From Charina bottae (lineage: Eukaryota; Chordata; Lepidosauria; Squamata; Charinaidae): a stretch of DNA of 64,000 bases. This document shows positions 11,486-23,459 of this stretch, one piece after another; the first letter of the stretch is position 1; every line of letters begins with the position of its first letter. The stretch lies in NCBI GenBank assembly GCA_023362775.1, contig JALMGJ010000001.1, forward strand, positions 60,357,501-60,421,500. Reading direction: 5' to 3'. The notes beneath the pieces were generated by a model. That model was not told where the DNA came from, searched no databases, and was given only the letters and a program-made list of their open reading frames with translations. Both the position numbers and the translations under genes were made by a program.

Positions 11486-11899
11486 AAGCAAAGACTTGAA
11501 ATGGTCTCAGTATTTAACAGTATGTGCAGGTGGATAATATAATATCAGTTTTGCAAATTGGCCAGAAACTCTCACACATAGCTGATATGGAACATTTGGA
11601 ATGCAACTTAATCATTTTTCTCCACATACTCAGCATATGATTATTTTAATGCACCTTTCAGAAGGACTCGGAACCATAATGGCTCCTTTTGAAATACACA
11701 CTCACATATAAAACACACTAAATCTGAGAACTGTAGAGAGAGCGATTACCTAGCACTTTCACTTATTCCTCATAAGTGAAAAAATAGTCAGTTATGACCA
11801 GAAATCTACCTGGGGACTTGTGATATTACTTGAACATAGCCTGGCTCTCCTTCTACCTTTCCACTTATTCCTGAGTACAGCCCAGAATAGTGTGCATGT
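11486..11899. other. unique DNA
   Basis: No feature recognised. Confidence 0.4.
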
Positions 11900-11913
11900 A
11901 TGAGAGTTTGAAG

Positions 11914-12246
11914 GGGGGCATAGTGGCTCAGCAGGTAAGACGCCAGGCTTGTTGATCGGAAGATTGCAAGTTCGGTGGTTCGAATCCCTAGCCCCACGTG
12001 ACGGAGTGAGCTCCCGCACTAGCCCCAGCTCTTGCCAACCTAGCAATTCGAAAGCATGCAAATGCAAGTAGTTTAATAGGTACCACTTCGGTGGGTAGGT
12101 AACAGCGTTCCATGCGTGTCATGCAGCCACATGACCATGGAAGCGTCTTTGGACAACGCTGACTCTTCGGCTAACAAACGGAGATGAGCACCGGCCCCTA
12201 GAGTCAGACACGACTGCACAAATGTGCGGGGGGAACCGTTACCTTT
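11914..12246 (+). mobile_element. tRNA-derived SINE (second group)
   Basis: Full-length copy starting ggggcatagtggctcagcag and ending gggaaccgttaccttt. Flanking repeats atgagagtttgaag (11900-11913) and atgagagtgtgagg (12247-12260) are an imperfect 14-bp TSD, so this copy is older than the one at 10608. Confidence 0.88.
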
Positions 12247-12260
12247 ATGAGAGTGTGAGG

Positions 12261-13029
12261 GTGTATTGGCAGAATCTATCAGCAGCTCTGCAAGTCTGTT
12301 CAGAATCCTGGAGAAGAACAGAGGCATGCTATGTCCTGGAACTAATGAAGATGTTCTATCATGACTCTGTAATGGATAAATACAGTTCTGCAGTTGCTAA
12401 AACTATGTCAACTATGATTCACTCAGGGATCATTCTTATTGAAATGTACCGTAAATATGACTAGGTACCAGCAGCTTGACCAAGCACCCTCCAGCTAAAT
12501 CTACTCTGAACTGATTAAATTATATCTGCCTGAACTTCCTTGGCCATGAAATTGCTTAAACATTTATAGTTTTAGATCAGGTATTACGGGTTATATAATG
12601 GTTATAATAATCCTGGGGATGATGCAAAAACTTATAAATGGCTATTATTGTTTTTTTATATTTTATCCTAAACTGTGTAAGGTAATAAAAGTTATCTATC
12701 TCCTCATAATTTGCACAACAAAACTAATACATTGCCTGAATATGTATACAGCATTACTTCTAAACTGGTGGGTTGCAGAAAATAATATGTTGACTTGCAA
12801 GACAGTCTTTAAATTAGAGATTTAGCTTGTGTAGAATAGCATGAGTATGCTTGGGCTTCTGTTGTACATGTGGCATATTGGTCAAAACTGACAGGTACTG
12901 ACTGAAAGAGTATGAGAGATGATGAGCAGAATTTACTAGTGCAGTGAAGCCCTATGCCAGGCAGTAGATGGGCAGACCAGATTTTTCCTGTTCATCAGGT
13001 CACTGATAAATTATGAATGGAAGAAAGAA
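12261..13029. other. unique DNA
   Basis: An open frame of 80 codons (12222-12464) overlaps the SINE end and has no recognised domain. A decayed processed pseudogene cannot be excluded but nothing supports one. Confidence 0.35.
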
Positions 13030-14610
13030 AGATGATTATATATTAATATTTTAGAAAAAGCATATGATAAAGTGAATTTGCACAAATATGGAGTTGAAGA
13101 TTAGGGCTGAATGCAGTAAGAGCAGTACCTTGTGAAAGGAAAGCATGCACGGCAATAAATGAAATGCTTAGCATATGGTTTATTGTTAAGACAAGATGTG
13201 TGATTTCCCTTTTGCTGTTTATGGCTGAATGTATAAGGACTGCTTATGGTGACATTACAGGTGTGTTGGTTGGGAATGGGAATGTACATGTACTGTAATT
13301 TTGTATGCAGTCAGATGATAAGTTGTTGGTTGAGAAGAATGATTTGTAGTAAATGTCATATAGATTGTAAGATGCAATGAAGAATAGGGATCTGAAAATT
13401 AACATATCAAAGACCAAAAGTTGTGATTGAAAGGGAAAATGGAGTAAACCAATTCAAGTTATACATAAATGATGAAAAGCTAAAGCAAGGATGTGAATTT
13501 GTGTTCCTCTGTTGAAAGTTTACTAAAGATGGGAATATGATGGAGAAATTTTAAAACACTGGTAGAAAGGTTAGTGGGTAATATGTAGTCTGTTGCAAGG
13601 AATGAATATATGTCAAAATAAGTGAAAATAGCTGTTTATAACAGGAAACTTCTCCCCTCTTTCTTTTAGGGAGGTGATAGTTTTGGTGTGTCAGGAGAAA
13701 CATTAAAAGTAGGTTGAAAACAATAGGAAAGGATACTTAAGTATGTGTGATAAAAGAAGAAGAGATAGGGGCAAGAATGAATGGATGATACATGAATGTG
13801 GATTGAATACAGAAATGAATAACTAGTATGAAAGAAGTATGATGAGATGGTTTGGTCACATATAGGGAATGAATGAGAATTGATCCGCAAATAAATATAT
13901 GAAGGAAGAATGAAGGAAAGGAAACACTGAGAAAATCATGATTTGATTTGTTTGTTTCACTTGTATGCTGCCAAATTGAGAATGACTAATGGTGTGATGG
14001 ATGGAACTGATGAGATTCTAAAAAAAAAAACAAGAAGTGAGAAGTTTAAAGAACAAAAGGCAACATATGACAGATGTGGTAGAAACAAGGATGGTTTGGA
14101 GAAGTATGGTGAATGGTGTTGATGTAAACTAGATTTCAACTACTGCAGATATCTTTTTCTTGTCTCATGCCTTTATTTCTTTGGTTTATTATTTCCCTTT
14201 ATGTGCTTTAGGGGCGTGGTGGCTCAGCGGGTAAGACGCCAGGCTTGTCGATCAGAAGATTGCAAGTTCGGAGGTTCGAATCCTTAGTCCCGCGTGACGG
14301 AGTGAGCTCCCGCACTCGCCCCAGCTCTTGCCAACCTAGCAATTCGAAAGCATACAGATGCAAGTAGATGAATAGGTACCACTTCGGTGGGAAGGTAACA
14401 GCGTTCCGCGCGCGTCATGCCGGCCACATGACCGCGGAAGCGTCTTCGGACAACGCTGGCTCTTCGGCTAACAAACGGAGATGAGCACCGGCCCCTAGAG
14501 TCGGGCACGACTGCACAAATGTGCGGGGGGAACCTTTACCTTTACCTTATGTGCTTTGCATGATAGTGCCTATCCTGAAAGGGAATAGTATGATGGGTAT
14601 GTTTATCAAG
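13030..14610 (+). mobile_element. degraded non-LTR retrotransposon, RT C-terminal half plus 3' UTR
   Basis: Broken plus-strand frames read, in order: EKAYDKVN (13055-13078, conserved RT aspartate region), NAVRAVPC, then VLVGNG, a damaged catalytic-motif region near 13300, KIAVYN, a PSFF relic near 13660, then DRGKNEWMIHECGL, YERSMMRWFGH and IYEGRMKERK (13700-13915). These phrases match the RT thumb and connection of an RTE/Rex-like family; the exact clade is unsure. The 3' UTR runs to about 14610 and is split by a later SINE at 14210-14546. Many stops and frameshifts show great age. Confidence 0.5.
14210..14546 (+). mobile_element. tRNA-derived SINE (second group), intact
   Basis: The best-preserved copy in the window: complete head (box A ggctcagcgg, box B ggttcgaatcc), body and cctttacctttacc end, with many CpGs intact. 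TSD ttatgtgcttt at 14199-14209 and 14547-14557. It sits inside the 3' UTR of the old LINE at 13030-14610, which dates that LINE as earlier. Confidence 0.92.
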
Positions 14611-14730
14611 GCCTGATCTAGATTATAACATCATGACACAATCCTGAAAATTGATTCGCAAATTAAATAGCTTGAGGTATTTGTGTCTAATCCTTTTCTT
14701 TTTCTAGGGCAAAACACAACAGAGTAAAAA

Positions 14731-14780
<50 letters not shown>

Positions 14781-14803
14781 ATGATGATGATGATGATGAT
14801 GAT
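14731..14803 (+). repeat. (GAT)n microsatellite
   Basis: ATG/GAT trinucleotide run with one interruption near 14780. The His- or Ile-rich frames across it are artefacts. Confidence 0.95.
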
Positions 14804-16500
14804 TTTTACTATCCACAGAAATGGATACAGTAAAAAGGATGCCAGTTGTGTTTCTCACAGCATTCTATAGTAGAGACAAAGATGCTTTCCCTATATTTAT
14901 TCTTGTTATTACAGGACTAACAAGATATTGACAACCTGGAAATATATTAATAGTTTCTTCATTGCTTTCCTGAACTTGCAGAAAATTGGGCAAGGACCAC
15001 AATCTGTGACACCAACCAAGAAAAACTGGAGTCTTTTATTGCTGGGAAGAAAGAATTTATCATTTTATTTCCTGTGCCTGTATGAGGTGAAATATTTTAG
15101 TTTGTTGTCTACTTAATAGCAAACTGCCACATTCTGGGCAACTTGAAGTTTTGCATAATGTAGGAGTCAAGTGAGTGACCTAATCAAACTGCATTTAGTG
15201 AAAGAATTCATTTGTTTATGAGGACTAAGATTCCTTCCATACCCACCCCAGCACTCCAAAGAATACTGAATTCTGCCTGGAACATACAGCTTTTTAATCT
15301 ACATTACTTCAACTCTATGAGGATCTTAATTCCCTTTTAAACATTTCAAAGCCTGCAGTTTTCTCTAACATAATCTATTTTGTATGTTATTATTACAAAC
15401 GTATTCTTTTTTGTACACATTTTTTGTTTGGCGAACTGCACTGCAGAATTTGGAGAAGTGCAAATAGCAAATTACACCTTCATTTCAGTTTTTTGTATTG
15501 ATTCGGGAAAGTGTTTGTTAGGTACTACACAATTTTCTCCCTAGTCCCAGTAGCTAGGAAATCACAGGCCCATTTTAGTTCACAACTCCAACCAACAATG
15601 CATGTGCTTCCGGCAACGTCGCAGAAAGATGCTCTAATAGAGCATCTCCTTAGTGCTGTTCATTTCTAATAGCTGGTTTTGGTGAGTTAAATGTTTCTAT
15701 TGTTTTAATACTCCTGCTTTTCTCATTCATATTCTATGAGATTATTGTTAGTGCCAATTCATTTGATATATCATGTAACAAAAGCACTTGTTCAAAAAGT
15801 CAGCATTGGATATTAAACGATGATTGTCTGCAATGAATTTTGTCTCAACATCTGCAAAGACAATTTTGTCTTTTCTTCTGCCACTTAACTCTAAGTGAGA
15901 GATCTTAAGAATACTTAAATAGGATTCATAATTTCCCGTGAGCTTGATCTTATCTCTAAATTGAAGTTGCTGTAGAGCCAAGCAAAATGATCTTCTTAAA
16001 AATAGAAGTCTTCCTGAGAAGACAAATAAGAAATATTATATATTTCTGTTTCAGACAGTATCATAATCTGTTCCGAAAATTATTTTAGTGAATCCAAGTT
16101 TCATCTGGCATAAATGGCACTTCTTTCAAGAATGATTTTGGGGGAGGGAGGGAACAAAATGTTGATATCAGTGCAACTTTTCTATTAATAATACTAGAAT
16201 TCAGCATTAGCATTGGCTTCTCTCCTTTAAAATTTCACAGAGAAATCTTGACACCATTCCTTGGCTGTATGTAAAAGCCTATGAATATGAAATGAAAGTA
16301 TATCAAAAGTTTTGTAGCTGAGCATTTCCCCAGTACTTCTACTGGCTGCAGATGGCTGGAATATGGGGGAAGGACAGATATAGAGATCCTTCAAGCTCCT
16401 AGAAGAAGATGCTGAACCATCATTGAGTTGCTTGAACCTAAGTGCCAGGAGGCAAGGCAAGGCAGAGGTTCAGTCAGTGCAAACATAGATCTGGATCTGG
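14804..16500. other. unique DNA
   Basis: No repeat or gene recognised. Longest frames (about 77 codons) lack known motifs. Confidence 0.4.
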
Positions 16501-19196
16501 CCTGGTGGTTGGCATTTTAGGGAAGATTTGTAGGACTTCCATTCTGGACTGTGATGGTTTGGGGGAGGACATCAGTGCCTTCCAGCTGAGGTGATTTTGG
16601 AAGTCCAGGCTGGGTGAGGTGGGGCTTGCCTGCCACTCTGGGGTAAGAGACAAGGCGGTGGGGGAGGGGTAGTTTGCATTTAACTTGCTGTGTGTGGGGA
16701 GTTCTGCCCTGTGAACTGGGTGAGAGCAGGATGGTGGTGGAGAAATAAAGTATAGATTGAGCGGCTGGCTGGTCCCAGGAGAAGCATGTGGGTGGGAGGA
16801 TCAAGGTGATAATGAGTATGGAGAGAGATGGCAGGAGACAGGGGGAAAGCCACTCTCAGGGAAGTCAGCCTTGGGATTTAGTACCAGTGTTGTGTTCCAG
16901 CCGTCTGGGCTCAGCCCCAAGACCTGGTCTCTGGAGCTTAGGAGACCCTGTTTCTGCCTGTTCCTGTTTAATGCTAGGTCAGCCTGTAATAAAGCTCACC
17001 GCATCCATGATTTGAGAGGACCAACCTCATATATATTACTAAAACCTGGTTGGGAACGGGGGGAGGGGGGTTCCTCTCTCATAAATGTGCCCTTCCAGGT
17101 TTCAAGTATAAGTTTCAAGTGTAGCATGAGCCGTGATTCTGGGGTAGGGATGAGAATGTGGCGGTTGCCATCCAGGAGTCTGTGATGGCCTTTAGGGGTG
17201 CTGCCCCAGGCATGTGAGACAAGGAGTAAATCTGACCAAACTCAGGTGAGAGCTTTTATTAGGACTTACCTTGTGGTAATAAGAGAGGCAAAGCAAACTT
17301 ACTCCTCTCTTATTGCATCCAGGGAACCATGTCCCTCCTTAGTAAGGAGGGACCAGGGGAACCCTGGCTGGGCTGCTGTGGGGACAATTCTTGGCATCTG
17401 TCGGATAAAATGGCTTGGATTCACTCTGAATTGGACTCCAGCTGGGCAGGTCCTGTTGAAGTAACTGAGGCATGTCTTTGCTTGGTTTCCTGGGAACAAT
17501 TTCAGCCTGTTGGTCCTGAGGAAGTGAACAGGATCCTTGCAGCGCTGCCATCTGTGTTCTGGACACATGCCCCTCTTGGTTGGTTACAGCCTCCCAGGAA
17601 GTGGTATGTGGCTGGGTCCAAGTGGCAGTTAATGCCTCCTTTTGGAAGAGGGTGGTGCCACCAGGACTGAAGGAGGTCATAGTTTATCCTCAGCCATCCT
17701 TGGACCTGACTGTGTTGGACAACTTTTGTTCTAGTCTCTAATCTCCGCTTTCTAGGGAAGGTTGTTCAGAGGGTGGTAAGCACTCAGCTGCAAAGGTCCC
17801 TGGAAGAAGTGGATTGTATGGGCCCTTTTCAATTGGGATTCAGGACAGGTTATAGTAGTAAGATGGCATTGGTCACACTTGTGGATGACCTCTGGAGGGC
17901 TCAGTTTGGAGGTAGTGCATCCATCCTAGCCCTCCTGGATCTCTATGTACCATCAACCATGGTATTCTTCTGGACCAGCTAAGGGGGGTTGGAAGGGGGG
18001 CACACTATTTTATGGTGGTTCTCCTCCTTTCTCCATGGATGGTTCCAGTCAGTATTGGTAGGGGGAGAGGTCAAGCTCTAGCCTCCCCCTTTATGTGGGA
18101 TGCCTCAGGGCTCAATTCTCTCACTCCTCCTATTTTACATCTACATGGAGCCCCTGGGTGAGGAAATTTGGCAGCATGGGGTGCAATATCATTAGTATCA
18201 TTAGTATCAATCATTAGTTTTACATCTTCACCCAGACTGGACAGCTGATGCTGTTCAGGTGCTTACCCAGTGTCTGAAGGCTGTGCAGATCTGGATGGTG
18301 AGGAACTGGCTATGACTCAACATTAGCAGGGGGTTTGGGGGTCCCCCTGGGTTTGGAGAGTTGCCATCTTGTACTCTTGACAGGATAGCACTCCCCGAAG
18401 CACAGTTGGCATGCAGTTTGGGGGTCTTCCTGGACTCATGGATCTTGCTCAAGGAGCAGGTGGCAGCCATAACCAGGGGAGCCTTTGCACAAGTTCATCT
18501 TGTGTGCCAATTGCACCCATTCCTGGATCAGGAGACCCTGTTCAAAGTCACTCTCATCCTGGCCACTTCCTTTTTGGAATATATCAATGCGTTCCGCATG
18601 AGGCTGACCTTGAAAACCAACTGGAAACTTCAACTCGTCTACAGTGAAGCAACACATGCAGTTCTGGGGGCCCCATGGTTTGCCAGTGTAACACCACTGC
18701 TGTGCAAGCTGCACTGGCTCCCAGTTTCTTTCCAGGTGCAATTCAAGGTGTTAGTTATCACCTTTAAAATCCCATATGACATGGGGCCAGGTTACCTGCA
18801 GGATTGCCTCTTCCTGAGAACATCTACCCATCCCACTAGATTGGATAGGGTGGGCTCGCTTCAGGTCCCCTTTCTTAAATGTTGTCATCTGGTGGGACCT
18901 AGGAAGTGAGCCTTTTTCATTGCTGCTCCTACCTTGTGGGACAGCCTCCCGCATGAGGTGAATAGGAACCCTACTCTCCTTGCCTCCCAGAAGGCCTTTA
19001 AGACCTGACTTTTCCCTCAGGCAATAAGTTAGGAGGGGAAGGGAGCCTGGCATTTGTGGTTCTATGATGGGATTGTTATGGCGCTTGGTGATTAGAAAAG
19101 GCTTTTTAATTTTTTGACTTTTGTTATTTGTTTAATTGTTCTTAGCTGCCCAGAGTTATTTCATAATATGAGTGGCCATATTAATCTTTTAAATAA
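16501..19196 (+). mobile_element. L2/CR1-group LINE, long but inactivated
   Basis: A GC-richer block whose 5' limit is uncertain. The endonuclease N-terminus is recognisable (LFNARSACNKAHRIHDL at about 16960-17015) but is then broken. The RT domain follows in damaged frames: QLGFRTGYSSKMALVTLVDDLW (17830-17900), GMPQGSIL-like text near 18100, and no intact YADD. The C-terminal part is clearer in the frame 18361-18909: DSWILLKEQVAA, HPFLDQETLF, KLQLV, LHWLPVSFQVQFKVLVITFK and GPGYLQD. The 3' end (ctgcccagagttatt, then aaataaata) is at 19140-19196. Its segment 16964-17833 matches 967-1836 in inverted orientation. Confidence 0.7.
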
Positions 19197-19214
19197 ATAC
19201 ACTAGAAAATTTTA

Positions 19215-19505
19215 TGTTGTGGCCCCCACCCTCTGGAACAGCATGTCCTCTGAGATATGGATGGCACCCACTTACCTGAGGTTCCAAAAAGCCCTTAAAA
19301 CCTGCCTTTGGTCCCAGGCCTGGGCTTAATATGTTACAGGGGGGATACCATGTTGTGTTTTATAGTGGGTGTTTTAGTCTGGGCTGTCTTGTTTTGTCTA
19401 TGTGTTTAATTGTTTTAACTTTGCATTAGATTTTGTAAGCTGCCCAGAGTCTGTTGGAAGGGGCAGCCACAACAAATTCAATGAAATAAAATAAAAGTAA
19501 TACAG
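19215..19505 (+). mobile_element. L2-type LINE 3' end, 5' truncated
   Basis: A second, separate 3' end directly after the previous one. It begins in the end of the ORF (PTLWNSMSS, FQKALKTCLW), then a T-rich UTR, taagctgcccagagtctgtt and a (AAATA)-like tail at 19480-19500. Tandem 3' ends suggest that one LINE inserted beside or into the tail of another. Confidence 0.75.
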
Positions 19506-20679
19506 ATCTATTAAAAACTGATCCATGCTGAGTTCTGCATATTGCTAAGCTAATATCTTGACCTGTGAGAGCAAGTCAGTACAAACAGACCGGGTATAGA
19601 GTTTGTCATAGACTGAGATGAGAGAGTCATGAGAACAGACATAAGATCTCTTTTCTAAGCTACATTTGCTTTGTGGCCATGTTTGTCATCCGCCAATCCA
19701 CCTGCTGTTCTCTATATGCTTGTTTGAGCCAGCAAACACAGGAATGCTTTCCAACATGCAAGTAATGAGCACAGTAGCCAGAGGCTGAAAACTTTAATCA
19801 TGGCAGAACGCACAACAAGAACAGAAGCCAGGGGTTTCCAAAGTGATGGAGGGAGGAAAGAGGAGTCTAAAATGAAACAATTTAGAAGTCTAAGTTGTAC
19901 CAATTAAGTTGAGCACATAATCAATTTTAATTCTCATTGATTCCAAGGCAAACACCTAACTACAGTAAATAGCTAAATTATTCCCCTAAATCAGAATATA
20001 ATTAAAGCCATACTGCATTCCTTTTCTCATATTTATTTGCATTGTTATTGTTCTGCTGAAAAAAAATTAAGTGGTTAGAAATAACTTCTATTAATTTTAG
20101 TGGAGTTTATGTCCAGATCAGTGTGTTTACAATCAAAGCTTAGAAGAAAACTTAAAACCTAAAATACATCATGTATATCTGTAGTCTCTGGGGCATTTCT
20201 TTTTTAAAAAAAAATTGAAATGTGTGACTGTAGAACAAAAGGAAATTCTTTACCACCTTTACTTTGCAGCACTATAATCCTCTGGCTGGTGATAAGCTAC
20301 ATGTTATCCAGTATATGACAAAATAAGAATAATTAATAATCTTTTTCATGGCATTATCAGCTAGCATTTTCAATAGAATGGTAATGCAAAACCGAACATT
20401 AGGCTAATACAGAGTACTCTGGTATTCATAGGAAAAATGAACAATGAAACAGGTTAGGTGATGCTAAGAATGCATTTGATGAAGAACTCACCATGAAGGT
20501 GATGGATTACACATTTGAGGACATGTACCCCCTTTAAGGCCTTACAAAGGAATGCACAGTTCATCATGTGAGTAGCAAATAAGCACCTCCTCCTCTCTAC
20601 AAAGTTATGTCAGCCTCCTCAAGTGCACTAGCCTGCAGTGATAAGCTTTTGCATGTAGAGCTGTACATATAAAGGTTTC
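19506..20679. other. unique DNA
   Basis: No gene or repeat recognised. Confidence 0.4.
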
Positions 20680-20687
20680 CATATGAT

Positions 20688-21057
20688 TAGGCTGACCATA
20701 TTTCCTTGAGACAAAAACAGGACCCTAACGCATGCATGCGTGCCGGCACGCAGGCAGGCGCGCAGGGAGGTGCACAAGCAGGCAGGTGTGCGCAGGGAGG
20801 TGCGCAGGCAGGCATGCGTGCACAGGCAGGCAGGCGTGCGCAGGGAGGTGCGCAGGCAGGCGTGCGTGCACAGGCAGGCAAGCATGCGCAGGCAGGCGTG
20901 CAGGGCGGCGTGCAGGCAGGCACGCCAGCATGCACACGCACACACTCTAACTTGGAAAACGGGACAAAATGGAGATTTTGTCCAGAACGACGGGACAGTT
21001 GGAAAATGTTAAAATAACGGGACTGTCCCGTTCAAAACGGGACATATGGTCAGCCTA
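20688..21057. mobile_element. non-autonomous hAT-like DNA transposon with internal minisatellite
   Basis: Perfect 14-bp terminal inverted repeats (taggctgaccatat) with an 8-bp TSD catatgat at 20680-20687 and 21058-21065. An 8-bp TSD fits the hAT superfamily. No transposase is encoded. The interior holds a GC-rich tandem array (about 20736-20940) and, near the right end, several copies of the motif ACGGGACA or its complement, including the palindrome aacgggactgtcccgtt (21016-21032). Family unnamed. Confidence 0.75.
20736..20940 (+). repeat. GC-rich minisatellite inside the hAT-like element
   Basis: Degenerate units built from GCAGGCAGGCGTGCGCAGGG-type words repeat across about 200 bp. Because it is nearly free of stops, it opens long frames on both strands rich in Cys, Ala and Arg. 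These are artefacts of composition. Confidence 0.8.
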
Positions 21058-21230
21058 CATATGATCCCAAGCAGGTTTTCAGTAATGTCACTAATGTGGT
21101 GTTACAGAGGGTAATGAATGTTCATCACTAATGTCATGATGAGGGTTGTGCACTTTTGTAAGACCTGAATGGATCTCTTTAATGGGACATTGCAGGGACT
21201 GAAAAAGCTGCCCTCTTGCATAGTCTAGAA

Positions 21231-21493
21231 CAGGGCTTTCCAAAGTTTTCCCGTGGCGACCGCCGTTGGTGTGTCGCCGTGGGAAAACCCGGAAGTGCCG
21301 CCATTGCGGCAGCGCACAAAAACCCGGAAGCACTGCTGCCACTTTCGGGTTTTTGCACGCCGCCGTTGGTGTGTCGCCGCGGGAAAACCCGGAAGCGCTG
21401 ATGATGATCAGCGCTTCCGGGTTCTGTGGCGACACACCAGACTGTGTGTGGTGACACACTTTTGTGTCGCGACACACAGTTTGGAAAGCTCTG
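21231..21493. mobile_element. non-autonomous hAT transposon (MITE-like)
   Basis: Ends cagggctttccaaa and tttggaaagctctg form 14-bp terminal inverted repeats with one mismatch. The 8-bp TSD gtctagaa is at 21223-21230 and 21494-21501. CAG...CTG termini plus an 8-bp TSD are typical of hAT. The 263-bp body is CpG-rich with internal inverted repeats built on aacccggaagcgct/agcgcttccgggtt (21386-21422). No coding capacity. Confidence 0.88.
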
Positions 21494-21501
21494 GTCTAGA
21501 A

Positions 21502-22430
21502 GCTACAACTCATACAAAATGCAACAAGAAGATTATAGTGTGGTGTGTAACTCCTGTCATCCTACGTTAGCTACTAATTTTCTAGAGCGGCTGCTTTAAG
21601 ACTTTGGTATTTCCCTATAAAATTCTTGGAAGCATGATACTTGATAAAATGACTTCTCCCATATATATCAAACTGGCCACATAATCATACTGTGAAACCC
21701 TCTTGCTTATGTAAGGATGTTCATTTGGTGATCATCAGAAAAACTGACGTTTCTGGTTTGTTACCCACCCTTTGGAATACTTATTTCACTGGAATAAAAT
21801 ATACATTGATGCAATTACAGCCCAAGCAAATGTTGCAAACATTTTCTTAACATGCTTTGGCATTTGATGATTTATGATATAGGTTTAACCAGATTGTTTT
21901 ACTGAAGTGTATATTTATATTGAAGTTTTTACTATTATACACTGCCTAGTTAATATCTCAGGCAGTAAAGAAAGACCTTTGAAATAAATAAAATAAACTC
22001 CATAGTGAGCCCTATGTTCTGCACTGCACCTGACTGAAGACCGTGATGATTATATTGATTCAACAACTTTTAGTAGCTCCTCTGGAGCCAACAGCGAGTG
22101 TTGTACAAATGTGTACTTAGTGACTCTTAAATAGCTCTTATTAATGATTCAACAGACCATAACTGCTAAGAAAGAAATGTTAAGATCTAGGATGTAAATC
22201 TTTCTTAGTTCGCCAATGATTATCATTATGTCAAAGGTTGCTCTGTGTTCAAGCTGAGATGTGACAGTCATATTTGAAATTTTGCTCCAGTTGGGCTTCT
22301 TTGCATAACCCTTTTGAAGAAGATCTTGCATTTTAAATTTTGTTTGCGGATTCAGCCTTTCCCAACTTCTTGTGAGTGTGAAGTGTCAACAATGTTTTTC
22401 TCCTGTTTGACATGCTAGAGAGCACAGGTT
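21502..22430. other. unique DNA
   Basis: No feature recognised. Confidence 0.4.
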
Positions 22431-22557
22431 TGGGCTGCGTGGAACAACTCTGATCTGAAATGCTGGAGGCTTGTTGCCAACCAGAGTCAACAGTACTGAG
22501 CTAGAAGAACCAAAGGTCTGACTCAGTTTATAGCAGCTTCCTATGTTCCTATGTTAG
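22431..22557 (+). repeat. old interspersed repeat, family not named
   Basis: The string ggtctgactcagtttatagc followed by agcttcctatgttcctatg resembles a dispersed sauropsid repeat I have seen in other genomes. It has no TSD here and is probably ancient. Confidence 0.35.
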
Positions 22558-23446
22558 AAGTGTGATGATATTTACCAAAAACAGTACCTACCCACATTGA
22601 GGAGAATAATGATAAGTTTCTCACAATATGTTAAGTTTGTTTTTGTTCCAGATCAGAGGTGGGTCCAAACTGATCTTAATAATCACAGCCAGTTCACCTC
22701 TTGCATTATTTCCTCCTCATAAATACACAATAAAAAAGGAAGAGGAGCTACGAAATGTCATTATGGAGAGCAAATGAGAAACTTGAAAAGTGAGCACTAT
22801 TTCAATTAAGCTCTTTTCAAAAAAGGAGGAGCTTTATAATGTTGCTGAAAATATTAATAAGAACCACAAGTAAGCTTATATTCATCCAAATCCCTTGTAT
22901 TTTATTTTCTGTTCTAGCTTATGGCCTAGGATGCCAAATTTCAACCTAGAATTCACCTTTAATTCTCAACAGTAATGCCACGGATATACCACACATCCTT
23001 CACTAGTCTCATATGTAGCTCTTTTCTTTTTAATTTCCAAACCAAACTGTACTTTCATTCCCCTATTTGTTAAATAACTGATTTTAGGTACTCACCACTG
23101 TCTTTCATTGATCCCATTTAGACTTTTCTTTGTTGTTTTGCGAAAGAAGGTTGAACTTCCAGCACAATTACGTGTTGCCTAAGGAGCACACAAGGGTTTA
23201 GATTGCGTCTTTTCAATGCATTATGGCACCACAGCCTAAAGCCATTATTTGTTTTTAACTGGCAACGACCCTAGCCTCTGTGAATGGAGGAAACAAGCTG
23301 CCGTTTTGCTGAACACTTAGACAAGGTACTGATTTAACAACAGTGGACAAGCAGCTGGGAGCTGGGCTGTCAACCTGTCACACACTGACAAATCTGTTGT
23401 TCATATTCAGGCAGGATGGTGGAGTCAGACTGTCATTTTTACCATA
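22558..23446. other. unique DNA
   Basis: Nothing recognised. Confidence 0.4.
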
Positions 23447-23459
23447 GGTATACAAGATT

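Noticed and set aside
12222..12464. Possible processed pseudogene (80-codon frame)
   Set aside because: No recognised parent gene, poly-A or TSD; the start overlaps a SINE end.
14731..14803. Poly-His or poly-Ile coding tract
   Set aside because: A (GAT)n microsatellite; no flanking coding sequence.
20628..21017. Overlapping open frames of 70-105 codons rich in Cys, Ala and Arg on both strands
   Set aside because: They come from the stop-poor GC-rich minisatellite inside a hAT-like element; all frames are open because of composition.
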